The position numbers and the translations under genes were made by a program. A DNA stretch of 64,000 bases from Stentor coeruleus. Taxonomy: Eukaryota; Ciliophora; Heterotrichea; Heterotrichida; Stentoridae. Positions 50,354 through 59,327 of the stretch are shown here, piece by piece (positions within the stretch are counted from its first letter, which is position 1; every line of letters begins with the position of its first letter). Below the pieces are notes generated by a model. That model was not told the origin of the DNA, searched no databases, and was given only the letters and a program-made list of their open reading frames with translations. The stretch covers positions 30,595 to 94,594 of the forward strand of contig MPUH01000149.1 of assembly GCA_001970955.1 (NCBI GenBank). Direction: 5' to 3'.

Positions 50354-50938
50354 TTAAAATTTGAATAATGTCACAGAACCAAGGACAATATCATTAAACA
50401 ACTTTTTCTTCGGTGTTGGCATACACCAATCCCTAGGTCTTACTTTTCTCGATTCTTCCGAAGGGTCACGATAATTATAAAAATAACAAGCTTTGTGACT
50501 TGAACTTTTATCTGATCCTGGGTCTTTCGAGCAGCAGCATGTTTTCTTTAAAGAATTCCCATCTGAAGTACTTTTCTCAAAGGCAATACTTGATAAAGAT
50601 AACCCTTGTAAATCTATAGAGTTTTGATAGGTCGGTTTATAATTTGATTGTAATTTACTTTTGTTTGCTAAATCAAAACTCTTTTGAATATCATTTATAC
50701 GTTGTTTAAGCCTTTGATTCTCTTTTATGACGATTTTATTTGATTTTTGTAAGCTGACTAAAGATTACATTTTATTCCTTTCTGTGCATTGCACATAGTT
50801 TAATCGAAGGTTATCCAGCATATTTTGAGCTTCATTGATTTTGCTTGTAAAATTATCTTGGATTTGACTTGGTTCTTGACTTCCTACAATAATTTCCTCA
50901 GAATTCCAAGAGATATCAAGATTAAGAGTTGTATCCAT
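50354..50938 (-). CDS. Spliced coiled-coil protein with cysteine-rich C-terminus
   Basis: Without splicing the frame stops early, so no ORF above a length cutoff shows it. Exon 1 is 50938-50769 and exon 2 is 50753-50354. Removing the 15-nt intron at 50754-50768 joins ...TERNKI to LQKSNKIVIKENQ, giving 189 residues and one continuous frame. The middle (about 40-95) is coiled coil. The C-terminal half is polar with CCCSKDPGS (about 140) and a cluster of Cys/His/Tyr, but no standard zinc-finger spacing. The start ATG at 50938 begins MDTTLNLDISW. No family recognised. Confidence 0.7.
50754..50768 (-). other. 15-nt intron of the coiled-coil gene
   Basis: Minus-strand GTAATCTTTAGTCAG. It has GT..AG ends, exactly 15 nt, contains an in-frame TAA, and its removal continues the coiled coil. 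Same size as the kinesin introns. Confidence 0.8.
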
Positions 50939-51406
50939 TACTAGAATTAATTATAAGTAATGTTTTAAAGGAAAAAAAAGAAATATAGTAGAGGATTTAG
51001 AGATTGGTTTAATATGTGATGTAATTGTGAAATATTTTGTGAAGGATTTTGTTTAAAAATATTTTTGATATGGGTAAGTTGTAAAGATTTAAGTTAATAA
51101 GAGGAGAGTAAAGTGATATTTTTTATAATAAAGTAATGAATATTATAGGATAAGAGTTCTGATATATGTTTAAGGTAATATTTAGATGTAGGTTTATAAT
51201 TTTGTATGGGTAAAAAAAGTTTATTTAAGATTTTGATGGAGTTGTTATAGTTTTTATAAAGAATACATTGAAATAACTAGTTTAATAATATTAAAATATA
51301 AGATAAATAGTTTATAATTTAACTTTTTACATGATATTGTTGTAGTAATATAACTAATAGTTTTAAAGCTCTATATTTTATCCTATTTTATTGGCAAATA
51401 AATTAC
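50939..51406. other. Intergenic spacer
   Basis: GT/G-rich on the left (upstream of the coiled-coil gene), more AT/C-rich on the right. No gene recognised. Confidence 0.4.
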
Positions 51407-52159
51407 CTAAAGGGGCACAGCCTTGTTCTTCCTAGCAAAAACTTCGTAAAAGTACTCGACCATTGCCCAATCTATTATATCCCAAAAGTCACTTATATAA
51501 CTATCTCTATCATAAGTATACTTTAAATAATAAGCATGCTCCCACAAATCAATCCCTAAAAAAGGGTAACATACATTAGAGCTAATTTCCATAAGTGGGT
51601 TTTTTTGGAATTCCGTAGTCCTAATTTCAATCTCTTTATTTTTATTAACACAAAGCCAAACCCATCCATTCCCAAACACTTTTGAGCTTATAAAATTAAA
51701 ATCAGCAACAAATTTCCCATAAGTTCCCCATTTATCTTCGATTTCAGTTAAAAGTTTCCCTGTAGGCATTGGTATTGTACAAGATGATTTTGTAAGTATC
51801 CACCAATACATATAGTGATTATATAAACCACCAGCATATTTGTTTAGATTGGAATCACCATAAATTCCTTCACATAAATCATAAAGTTTTGTATCGTTGT
51901 ATCTTGGGGTTTTAGAAACATAAGTGTTTAGTTTTTTTAAGTAAGTATTTTGATGATTGTCATGATGGATTTGAACCATTCTACTTGAAAGAGTTGTTGA
52001 AAGAAAGTCTTCTGGATATGGGAGAGGGTTTAGGACAAAAGGGTAGATACTATTTTCGATACGGAAGCTACTTTTTTGTCTACAATCAAGAGAGTAAGTA
52101 ACTGTTAATAGCAAAAATGCCCACATTTTATTTATAAAAGAATCATTTAAAATAAGCAT
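51407..52159 (-). CDS. Secreted iron/manganese superoxide dismutase
   Basis: A 250-residue Fe/Mn-SOD: an N-terminal helical hairpin starting PYPEDFLS with IHHDNHQNTYL, then GLYNHYMYWW, then IDLWEHAYYLKY. The four metal ligands are present as H65, H115, D204 and H208. An N-terminal hydrophobic segment (about 12-26, WAFLLLTVTYSLDC) is a signal peptide; a second ATG at residue 12 may be the true start. The enzyme converts superoxide to O2 and H2O2, here probably outside the cell or in the secretory pathway. GNGWVW replaces the common GSGW motif. Fe versus Mn specificity cannot be settled from the sequence. Confidence 0.88.
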   Translation of the reverse strand: MLILNDSFINKMWAFLLLTVTYSLDCRQKSSFRIENSIYPFVLNPLPYPEDFLSTTLSSRMVQIHHDNHQNTYLKKLNTYVSKTPRYNDTKLYDLCEGIYGDSNLNKYAGGLYNHYMYWWILTKSSCTIPMPTGKLLTEIEDKWGTYGKFVADFNFISSKVFGNGWVWLCVNKNKEIEIRTTEFQKNPLMEISSNVCYPFLGIDLWEHAYYLKYTYDRDSYISDFWDIIDWAMVEYFYEVFARKNKAVPL

Positions 52160-53740
52160 GGTTTTGATAGGTTGGGGAGATATTTGTGTTGTGGATTTTT
52201 TTTATGTTTTTGAAACTTTGTCTGAGGTTTTGTCGAGGTTTATGATTTTTTACTTAAGGGTTTATGCGAATGAAAGAGTTTTTTGAAAGGTATGCTTTTT
52301 TAATTGTGAAGTTATTGAATATGGGATGAATAAAATTATAATTAAATAGTAAATTGTGTAAAAATCGTAGGGGATGCTTGATTTTGTCGAATAAATACTT
52401 TGTATTTTATAAATTATTTTAGACTAAAACCCTATAAAATAACAGCACTGTATTCTGAAATTAAGCATAAAAAGCTCATAGAAAAAATAACAAAAAAAAT
52501 TAGAATGAAAATTTATTCAGATGAGTATATTTATGAAATAAATCTAGGACTTAAATAGCAAATACTTGACATAAAAGTTTCTATAAAANTAGCACTATAT
52601 TCTGAAATTAAGCATAAAAAGCTCATAAAAAAAATAACAAAAAAATTAGAATGAAAATTTATTCAGATGTGTATATTTATGAAATAAATCTAGGACTTAA
52701 ATAGCAAATACTTGACATAAAAGTTTCTATAAAAGATCCCATTTTTATAAGAGATTTAAGGGTATCATAAATTATAAGCATAATAATAATATAAGTATTT
52801 TGATTTTAATCATCTGTTCTACATTATCAATATCACTAGTAAAGATTTTAATTATGATAAAAGATTAGAATCTAAAGTTTGCAACATTAAATATTGTTTG
52901 ATGATGATTTACTTGTATTGAACCAGATCATATAGAAAAACCCAGATAATTATTTACAATAGGAAAATTATCATGATTTATTTGTTAATTTTTTTCTATT
53001 GTTGAGAATGTTGATTTAGTTTTCATTGAGTTTATGATGATTTTTAATTCAGTGTAGTTAACTAAACGTATAATTCAATAAGTGTTTTTAATGAATTATT
53101 ACTCATAAAAAAATGCTGCAGAGATAATAGGATAATTATTTTCCCATTCTTAAAAGGCTCTTCACATCTTATTTCATAGTTTAATCTTTGGCCTTTATAT
53201 TAATTTGTGAACCAATTTCGAGTTTTTTTCTTTGACGTTAGTTTCTCCGTCTATTTCTTATTTTCATTTAACTTGTCCCTTTTGGGTCAGATGATACTAG
53301 GAAAATTCGATTTACAGGAGGAGATTTTTTTTGAGGATTTCTACCACATTTTCTACTTGAATATTTTATCAAAAAGTCTTCTCGTAGTCTGTAGGAGTTA
53401 TTTTTATTGATTTTCGAATATTTTCTTCTAAATGAGATTTTCTTCTTTTAAAATTTTCGACTATATTTCGAAAAACGGAATCTATTAAAACTAGGCTTAG
53501 TGGAATAAAATATTAAGGATTTCTTTTGAATTAGAAATATCAGGAAAAGCTTGAGATACTGCGACAAAAACAAACTAATTTTAGCTGATTTCTGGAACTT
53601 ATTTAATAAATTTTCTAGTATAAAAGTTACAGCATAATACATACAATTAAAATGAAGTTAGTCCAATATAAGACAAATTTTGTATTGGTAAGAAAATAAT
53701 CGATTCTTTTCCATTAAGAATTAAGTCATCTTTCATAATT
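52160..53740. other. Divergent intergenic spacer with assembly join
   Basis: GT-rich at 52160-52420. An N-centred duplication is at 52444-52734. The part at 53160-53640 is higher in C and T and weakly coding-like on the minus strand, but stops interrupt it; short ORFs at 53207-53410 (plus) and 53448-53642 (minus) are not supported. Confidence 0.45.
52444..52734. repeat. N-centred ~145-bp direct repeat (assembly artefact)
   Basis: Copy 1 (52444-52588) and copy 2 (52591-52734) flank N 52589 and differ by about three substitutions and one base in an A run. The differences suggest allelic or error-prone contig ends. Confidence 0.8.
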
Positions 53741-54799
53741 ATGGTTAGCAAATTTGCTCAGCTTAGCCCTATCGTAAGAAAGGCAACTTTTTTGCAAATT
53801 GAAGAAAACGTATCACCTAAACAACGATTATTGCACAGAGCCTCAACAATGTTTTCCTACCTACGTAATAGTGAGAAAAAATTTACATTAAAACATCTTC
53901 CACCTCTAAAAACAAATGAAAAAGGCCATTATGATATTCCAACACCTATTGCATCAAAAACCTCTCATGGATATGTAGGAATCTATTCAGGCTGTACATT
54001 TATGGGTACTCGTCCAGTAAATGAAGATAGAGTAGTTATGATAAACACTCATCTTAAGTCTTCAGGTAAGCTATGTTCGTATTTCGCAATATTTGATGGT
54101 TTTTCTGGAGTGTTTGCTTGTAACTATTTAAGAGATAATTTACATAAAATAATTACTTCACATCCTGAAATTGAAACCAACACAGGAAAAGCAATTACTG
54201 AAAGTTTTGAAGAAGCAGAGAAGGGAATATTAGAACAAGCTTCAGCAAAGCATGATAATTCAGGTTCATGTGCTTTGGTAGTTTTGATTATTAACAAGTA
54301 TGTTTATTTGGCAAATTTAGGAAGTTCAAGATGTATTGTCAGTAGTTTAAAAGGGTTTGATAAGATTATTCCAACAAGAGAACATTTTGTAGAAAACCCA
54401 GATGAAAGGCAAAGAATATTAGAAGCTGGTGGAGAGATCTTTGAAATTGATGGGAAAATCAGAGCGAAGCCTGGAAATCTTACTGTTTCAAGGTGTTTTG
54501 GTTGTTATAGGGCTAAAAAGAGATCTTCAGCTATAATAGCATTACCAGATATTCGTGTTAGTAAAATTACTCAAGATATGGATTTCCTCCTACTAGTCAG
54601 TGATGGAATTTGGGAAGTACTTTCTAAGCATGAGATTATAAAAATACTTTGGACACATCTTGAAAATACTGAAGGAGAAATTCAACAGAAAGTTGTCAAA
54701 GCTATTAAAGAATTGATAACATCAGCACTTGAAAACAAATCTGAAGATAATCTATCGGCGATTATTATTGGATTCCATAAACTTATATTCATGTGCTAG
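53741..54799 (+). CDS. Divergent PP2C-family phosphatase, possibly inactive
   Basis: A 352-residue protein with a PP2C fold from about 78 to 345. Metal-site positions D96 (VNEDR), D119 (FDGFSG), D288 (SDGIWEV) and D336 (EDN) are kept. Other catalytic-core residues are changed: the DGHGG motif is DGFSG, losing the conserved histidine and a glycine; GDSR is GSSR (S195); FGD is FGC (C255). PP2Cs are Mg/Mn-dependent Ser/Thr phosphatases. These changes suggest a low-activity enzyme or a pseudophosphatase with a binding role, as in TAB1-like proteins. The basic N-terminal ~75 residues have no known domain. Confidence 0.8.
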   Translation: MVSKFAQLSPIVRKATFLQIEENVSPKQRLLHRASTMFSYLRNSEKKFTLKHLPPLKTNEKGHYDIPTPIASKTSHGYVGIYSGCTFMGTRPVNEDRVVMINTHLKSSGKLCSYFAIFDGFSGVFACNYLRDNLHKIITSHPEIETNTGKAITESFEEAEKGILEQASAKHDNSGSCALVVLIINKYVYLANLGSSRCIVSSLKGFDKIIPTREHFVENPDERQRILEAGGEIFEIDGKIRAKPGNLTVSRCFGCYRAKKRSSAIIALPDIRVSKITQDMDFLLLVSDGIWEVLSKHEIIKILWTHLENTEGEIQQKVVKAIKELITSALENKSEDNLSAIIIGFHKLIFMC

Positions 54800-55439
54800 T
54801 TAAGTTTAATCTAAACATAGTTAATTTTTGATTTAAAATAAATCCTTTATTTTCAGTAAAAAATTAAAATCAAATAAGAAGAAACTGTTATTAATTAAGT
54901 ATAATAATTATTGGTAAAAATACCTGAAATATCTAGTGGCTTTTTGTTCAAAGGCTTATATTTGCTAATAATCTTCTCTTCCTACTGGACTTAATTGCCT
55001 AGTTTTATACTCTGCTACTTCCTAAGCTGTCATAATCTTGATTTGATTCTAGTTGAGACTAATCGACCATCTATACGAAGAAGTTGAGCTTAACCACAAG
55101 GATTAACTAACTTATCAGCTTAGAAAATGCTATATTAGCTGTTATTCCTCCCACCGCATACTCAACACTAAGCAATTGGCAAGTAACTCATTCCTTTCTT
55201 GATATCCCTGGCCTTATCAGCATTTTCTCATCGCTCCTTCCATCAAAAACTTCACCACACTTTGGATACATCAAAATAATAAGCCAATAGTATAGAAATT
55301 TCATATATCTACCTGACCGTACTTACAATTGATATCACTTAGGTTCAATTCTCTTATCTTTTTCAGCAAAATAGAGCCTTGCCTTTCATAGCTAAGGCAA
55401 TTTTTCCAATCAAATAAGGATAACAATTTTTAGTTATAA
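54800..55439. other. Divergent-to-tandem spacer containing decayed kinase-like sequence
   Basis: Higher complexity and GC than other spacers. The kinase-like remnant at about 54900-55260 (minus) is listed separately. The PP2A-C promoter must lie at its right end. Confidence 0.4.
54900..55260 (-). pseudogene. Possible decayed protein-kinase fragment
   Basis: On the minus strand, short kinase-like phrases appear in different frames: VVKFLMEGAMRK then KARDIKKGMSYL (helix alphaD-alphaE-like), VVKLNFF (DFG region-like) and MTA-EVAEYKTR (APE-like). Stops and frameshifts separate them. The order along the strand matches a kinase domain. No intact frame. Similarity is judged by eye, so this could be chance. 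Confidence 0.3.
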
Positions 55440-56378
55440 ATGGCTAATCTTTCGAACCCTGATATAGATATTCTTGATAGACAAATAACAGAACTTATGG
55501 AATGTAAGCCCTTGTCCGAGTCTGAAATCAAAGCTCTTTGCGAAAAAGCTAAAGAAATCCTTCAAGAAGAATCAAATGTGCAGCCTGTAAAAACCCCAGT
55601 GACAGTATGTGGTGATATTCATGGTCAATACTATGACTTGATAGAATTATTTAAAATTGGTGGTAAGCCCCCAGAAACCAACTACCTTTTTACTGGAGAT
55701 TACGTCGACAGAGGATACTATTCAATAGAAACAGTGACTTTGCTTTTAGCCTTAAAAGTGCGGTTCCGCGATAGAATAACTCTTACACGAGGTAACCACG
55801 AGTCACGCCAAATAACTCAAGTCTATGGTTTCTACGATGAATGTATGAGAAAATACGGTAATGCTGCAGTTTGGAAGTATTTCACAGATTTGTTTGACTA
55901 CTTACCAGTAACAGCATTAGTAGAAAATCAAGTTTTTTGCCTTCATGGAGGTTTATCTCCATCTGTTGATACTTTAGATCATATTCGCCAGCTTGATAGA
56001 GTTCAAGAAGTACCTCATGAAGGACCAATGTGTGATTTATTATGGTCAGATCCAGATAATCGTTGTGGTTGGGGTATATCTCCACGTGGTGCTGGATATA
56101 CTTTTGGACAGGATATATCAGAACAATTTAATCATACGAATGGGTTAAAACTTATTGCAAGAGCCCATCAATTAGTTATGGATGGATATAGTTGTACACA
56201 TGATAGAAATGTTGTAACTATATTCTCAGCTCCTAATTATTGTTATAGATGTGGGAATCAAGCGGCTATACTTGAGATTGATGAAAACCTTAAGTATAAT
56301 TATTTACAGTTCGACCCTGCACCTAAGCAAAATGAGCCTGGAACTCAGGTTAGAAAAACCCCAGATTATTTCTTATAG
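55440..56378 (+). CDS. Protein phosphatase 2A catalytic subunit
   Basis: A 312-residue protein nearly colinear with PP2A-C (309 in human). It has the PPP motifs GDIHGQ, GDYVDRG and GNHE, with metal and catalytic residues D59, H61, D87, N119, H120 (and H169, H243 by offset), plus LHGG and [11 protein letters not shown]. The C-terminus TPDYFL is the canonical PP2A-C tail that is methylated on the last leucine and phosphorylated on tyrosine in animals. It dephosphorylates Ser/Thr substrates as a trimer with A and B subunits. PP4/PP6 tails differ, so the PP2A call is firm. Confidence 0.96.
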   Translation: MANLSNPDIDILDRQITELMECKPLSESEIKALCEKAKEILQEESNVQPVKTPVTVCGDIHGQYYDLIELFKIGGKPPETNYLFTGDYVDRGYYSIETVTLLLALKVRFRDRITLTRGNHESRQITQVYGFYDECMRKYGNAAVWKYFTDLFDYLPVTALVENQVFCLHGGLSPSVDTLDHIRQLDRVQEVPHEGPMCDLLWSDPDNRCGWGISPRGAGYTFGQDISEQFNHTNGLKLIARAHQLVMDGYSCTHDRNVVTIFSAPNYCYRCGNQAAILEIDENLKYNYLQFDPAPKQNEPGTQVRKTPDYFL

Positions 56379-56695
56379 ATTAGTGAAGTTAAAATTTAGA
56401 TAAGATTTCTTTAAAATATAAAGGCTTTTTGGATAAGAAATCTTTGAATTTTATATGTGAAATAGTTTTTTTTTATATAGATTTTTAGTTTAGAAGTTTT
56501 GTTGTTATGATGGAGAAATATGGGATGAAGTGGTTGAAGAGATTGAAGAGATTGATGAAGAATTTTACAAAAATATAAAATGTTGAATAAATTATATGTA
56601 ATAAAACCTTTCCAACTATTTATAAAATTTTATTTCACATAAAGTCCTTCTGTAATATGCTAAAAATAATCTAATAATATATATAATTATAACTT
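56379..56695. other. Intergenic spacer
   Basis: GT-rich on the left, A/T-rich on the right. No feature recognised. Confidence 0.35.
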
Positions 56696-57562
56696 ATGGT
56701 CCTTCCAATATTCAGTCATTATTCCTTTCATTGGTCTTTCCAAGTAAACATCTGGTCTCTTGCTATTATGTATCAAACCTTATTTATATTTTCAGTTTAT
56801 AGGATAAAAAAAGGTTTGATCAAACACCAAAAATACCAAGTCCTAACAAATTTAGCAATCGCAGCTTTAGTATGTTTATGTAATTTCCATATAGTAAGAA
56901 TCTTACTCATGATATCTGGTCATTTAAACATAAGCACAGAAATAAGGTTCTTTATAGGTAATGTTACCAACTGTGTATATGCAATTACATTAGTATTCAA
57001 TATCTGCATAGTTTTCGATTGCTGTATTTATTATGATACAGTTCTCAACAATCGTCCTCGAAAAACTGGTTTCAAATACGCTAAATTTATTGGATTCTTA
57101 ATAGCCCTAGCATATATTATAACACCTGGGTTAAATTATGTTAATTTTAATGAGCACTGGCTTGATTCTTATTACCCATTAATTACAATTTCTGTATGGT
57201 TCTCTTTATTTATTTTAGGCAAATTTTCTGTTTATTATTTTATCAGACTTGCTAAGCTTATATATCCTCGTGATATTATGAATAGGATTCTTTGGTCATT
57301 TAGATTTTTTATGTTAATTATTCTAACTGGTGTTGGCTTATTTTGGGCTTGTAGTTTTGGTTATTATTCTAATGATAATATTTATAGCAAAAGTTCCTTG
57401 TATTTTGTGTACTTTTTTTTTGGAGACTTTCTTATGTTAGGAGCTTTTGTATGGTATTTGTATAAGACGAAGAAAGGATTGAGTCCTGGAGTTGATGATA
57501 TTGCAGAAAAGATATTGAGGTCTTCAGGAAATGAAAAATCAAATACTTATACTAGTATATGA
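56696..57562 (+). CDS. Multipass (about seven-helix) membrane protein, unknown family
   Basis: A 288-residue hydrophobic protein with about seven predicted membrane segments: roughly 15-35, 48-68, 82-106, 126-146, 160-182, 204-226 and 236-256. The C-terminal 30 residues are polar. No clear GPCR signature (no DRY, NPxxY). The first ~15 residues may be luminal or extracellular. The topology is like 7-helix receptors or TMEM-type proteins but I cannot name a family. It ends in TGA. Confidence 0.6.
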   Translation: MVLPIFSHYSFHWSFQVNIWSLAIMYQTLFIFSVYRIKKGLIKHQKYQVLTNLAIAALVCLCNFHIVRILLMISGHLNISTEIRFFIGNVTNCVYAITLVFNICIVFDCCIYYDTVLNNRPRKTGFKYAKFIGFLIALAYIITPGLNYVNFNEHWLDSYYPLITISVWFSLFILGKFSVYYFIRLAKLIYPRDIMNRILWSFRFFMLIILTGVGLFWACSFGYYSNDNIYSKSSLYFVYFFFGDFLMLGAFVWYLYKTKKGLSPGVDDIAEKILRSSGNEKSNTYTSI

Positions 57563-57939
57563 ATAAGATAATAGTAGGATTTTGTAATAAGATTTTATGC
57601 TATCACACATTTTATGTTTCGATTTTTCTCATTCGAAATTCTTATTACTGTGTAGTAAATTATAAGCTTATTGGTATATAAAAATATAAAAAATATCTTG
57701 GCAAAGTTCAACTATTGCAAAAGCATATTAATACATGGTATATAAAAATATAAAAAATATCTTGGCAAAGTTCAACTATTGCAAAAGCATATTAATACAT
57801 TATCACATTATAATCTTATCATCAGCATTATATAATCATAATAATCTCAAGCCTAATTTTATCAACATTTAAAATTGATAAAAAATCCTCTAATACCATA
57901 AAAAACAAAAAAGCCCATAAACTGTTGATTTATTGATAA
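57563..57939. other. Intergenic spacer with 64-bp tandem duplication
   Basis: AT-rich; includes the exact duplication at 57673-57800. The SDR promoter lies on the right. Confidence 0.45.
57673..57800. repeat. 64-bp exact tandem duplication
   Basis: 57673-57736 and 57737-57800 are identical. No N separates them. Real duplication or an unmarked overlap join; read depth would tell. Confidence 0.85.
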
Positions 57940-58647
57940 ATGTCGCAAACTGCAATAGTAACTGGAGGAGGTTCAGGTATAGGTCTTGGTATAACCAAAG
58001 CTTTATTATCCAAGGGTTATAAAGTTTCTGTTTGGGATCTATCCTGTATATTATCCCATGAAAATTTACTATACTGCAAAGTAGATGTAACTAAAACTCA
58101 AACAATTACTCAAGCTTTAGAAAAAACTCTTTCAGCATTTGGGAAAATTTCAGTCTTAGTAAATAGCGCAGGTATCGCTATAGCCTGTCCTGTTATAACC
58201 TTAAATTCAGTTCATAGTCTTGAAGATTTCGAAAGAGTTTTACATGTGAATATTATAGGGATGTTTGATGTATGTAGACAAGTTGCTAGACATATGGTTG
58301 ATGGGGTTATTATAAACATTTCTAGTATTAATGCTTATGAAGGAACTAGGGTTATTAGTGCTTATTCAGCTAGTAAAGGAGCTGTAAATGGATTAACTTT
58401 ACCTATGGCTAGAGATTTGGCTCAATATGGAATAAGAGTTGTTGGAATATGTCCTGGGCTTATAGAAACTCCAATGGGTATGCTAATAAAAGAAGTTAAT
58501 AGGAACATTTATATCAAAGAAACACTTAGTAAAAGAATGGGAACAACAGAAGAATTAGCCCATGCAGTGATGTTTGTTATTGAAAATAAATACATGAATG
58601 GGGTTAATTTTAGAATAGATAGTGGGGGAATCAACCCACATATTTAG
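57940..58647 (+). CDS. Short-chain dehydrogenase/reductase, HSD17B10-like
   Basis: A 235-residue classical SDR: the cofactor motif TGGGSGIG (8-15), NSAG (75-78), catalytic S (128/129) and YSASK (142-146). The alignment to HSD17B10 (3-hydroxyacyl-CoA dehydrogenase type 2) is close: LEDFERVLHVNIIGMFDV, GVIINISS, GLTLPMARDLA, GIRVVGICPGL. HSD17B10 oxidises 3-hydroxyacyl-CoA and steroid alcohols with NAD and is also an RNase P component in animal mitochondria; whether that second role exists here is unknown. No mitochondrial presequence is seen. Ends in TAG. Confidence 0.85.
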   Translation: MSQTAIVTGGGSGIGLGITKALLSKGYKVSVWDLSCILSHENLLYCKVDVTKTQTITQALEKTLSAFGKISVLVNSAGIAIACPVITLNSVHSLEDFERVLHVNIIGMFDVCRQVARHMVDGVIINISSINAYEGTRVISAYSASKGAVNGLTLPMARDLAQYGIRVVGICPGLIETPMGMLIKEVNRNIYIKETLSKRMGTTEELAHAVMFVIENKYMNGVNFRIDSGGINPHI

Positions 58648-58843
58648 ATAAGTTATTGGGTTTATTTAGAATATTAGAGGTTTGAATTTAAGGCTATTTT
58701 AATATTGGTTATTTTGTAAGATGCTTTAAATTAATCGATATTTTAGAAGTGCTGGATAACGTGTAGAAAGATTTGTGGATGTTAATGGCATAATGATCAA
58801 AATTTGAAGGAAGAAGATTAAGAGACTCTCTATCTGTTAAGAA

Positions 58844-59056
58844 TTGTATATTATTAAGGTAAAACATATTGAAAAAAAAATATCAGGCCAAGAAAACTAT
58901 CTTTCTATCTGGGACCAGAAGCAAAGATTAGTTCTTACTTATGGTATAAATATTCATCAAAAAAAAATGTATAAAATCCTCACCAATAACCAAGACGATT
59001 TTATAATCATCCAAGAAAACAACATGATTATATTATGGGTATTCGATAGCCATTAA
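58844..59056 (+). pseudogene. Possible WD-repeat gene fragment
   Basis: An open frame without an ATG (first codon TTG, preceded by a stop) encodes SIWDQKQRLVLTYG ... IILWVFDSH, like the end of a WD40 blade. It may be a relic of a WD40 gene or chance; I could not find a connecting upstream exon. Confidence 0.2.
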
Positions 59057-59172
59057 TAAACAATGAAAATTATGTGTTATTAAAGGTAAAATTATATATT
59101 TTAATACTAATATAATCTTTATAAGGTATTATTTTATATAACTAATAAATTTTAACCAATCATAATATATAT

Positions 59173-59273
59173 CAAATATTTAACACACTTAAATATATTC
59201 ATCTTAAAACTGATTTTTACATTCAAATATATAAAACACTTAAATATATTCAACTTAAAACTGATTTTTACAT
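59173..59273. repeat. 51-bp imperfect tandem repeat, two copies
   Basis: The motif CTTAAATATATTCA.CTTAA recurs at 51-bp spacing with a few substitutions, just upstream of the RBR gene. Confidence 0.65.
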
Positions 59274-59327
59274 CAATAAAAAACCAACTCTGACAATAAA
59301 ATGACATAATAAATCAACAACTTTATA

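Larger units (their letters stand above)
58648..59327. other. Intergenic spacer with possible gene fragment and tandem repeat
   Basis: G-rich on the left, AC-rich on the right. A WD-like frame at 58844-59056 and a 51-bp tandem repeat are listed separately. Confidence 0.4.

Noticed and set aside
53207-53642. Short ORFs on both strands before the PP2C gene
   Set aside because: A longer minus frame here is open apart from two stops, but no GT..AG segment of 15 nt removes them and no family is recognised.
54900-55260. Foreign ciliate DNA using TAA/TAG as glutamine
   Set aside because: In-frame TGA stops and frameshifts remain, so alternative-code reading does not restore a gene.
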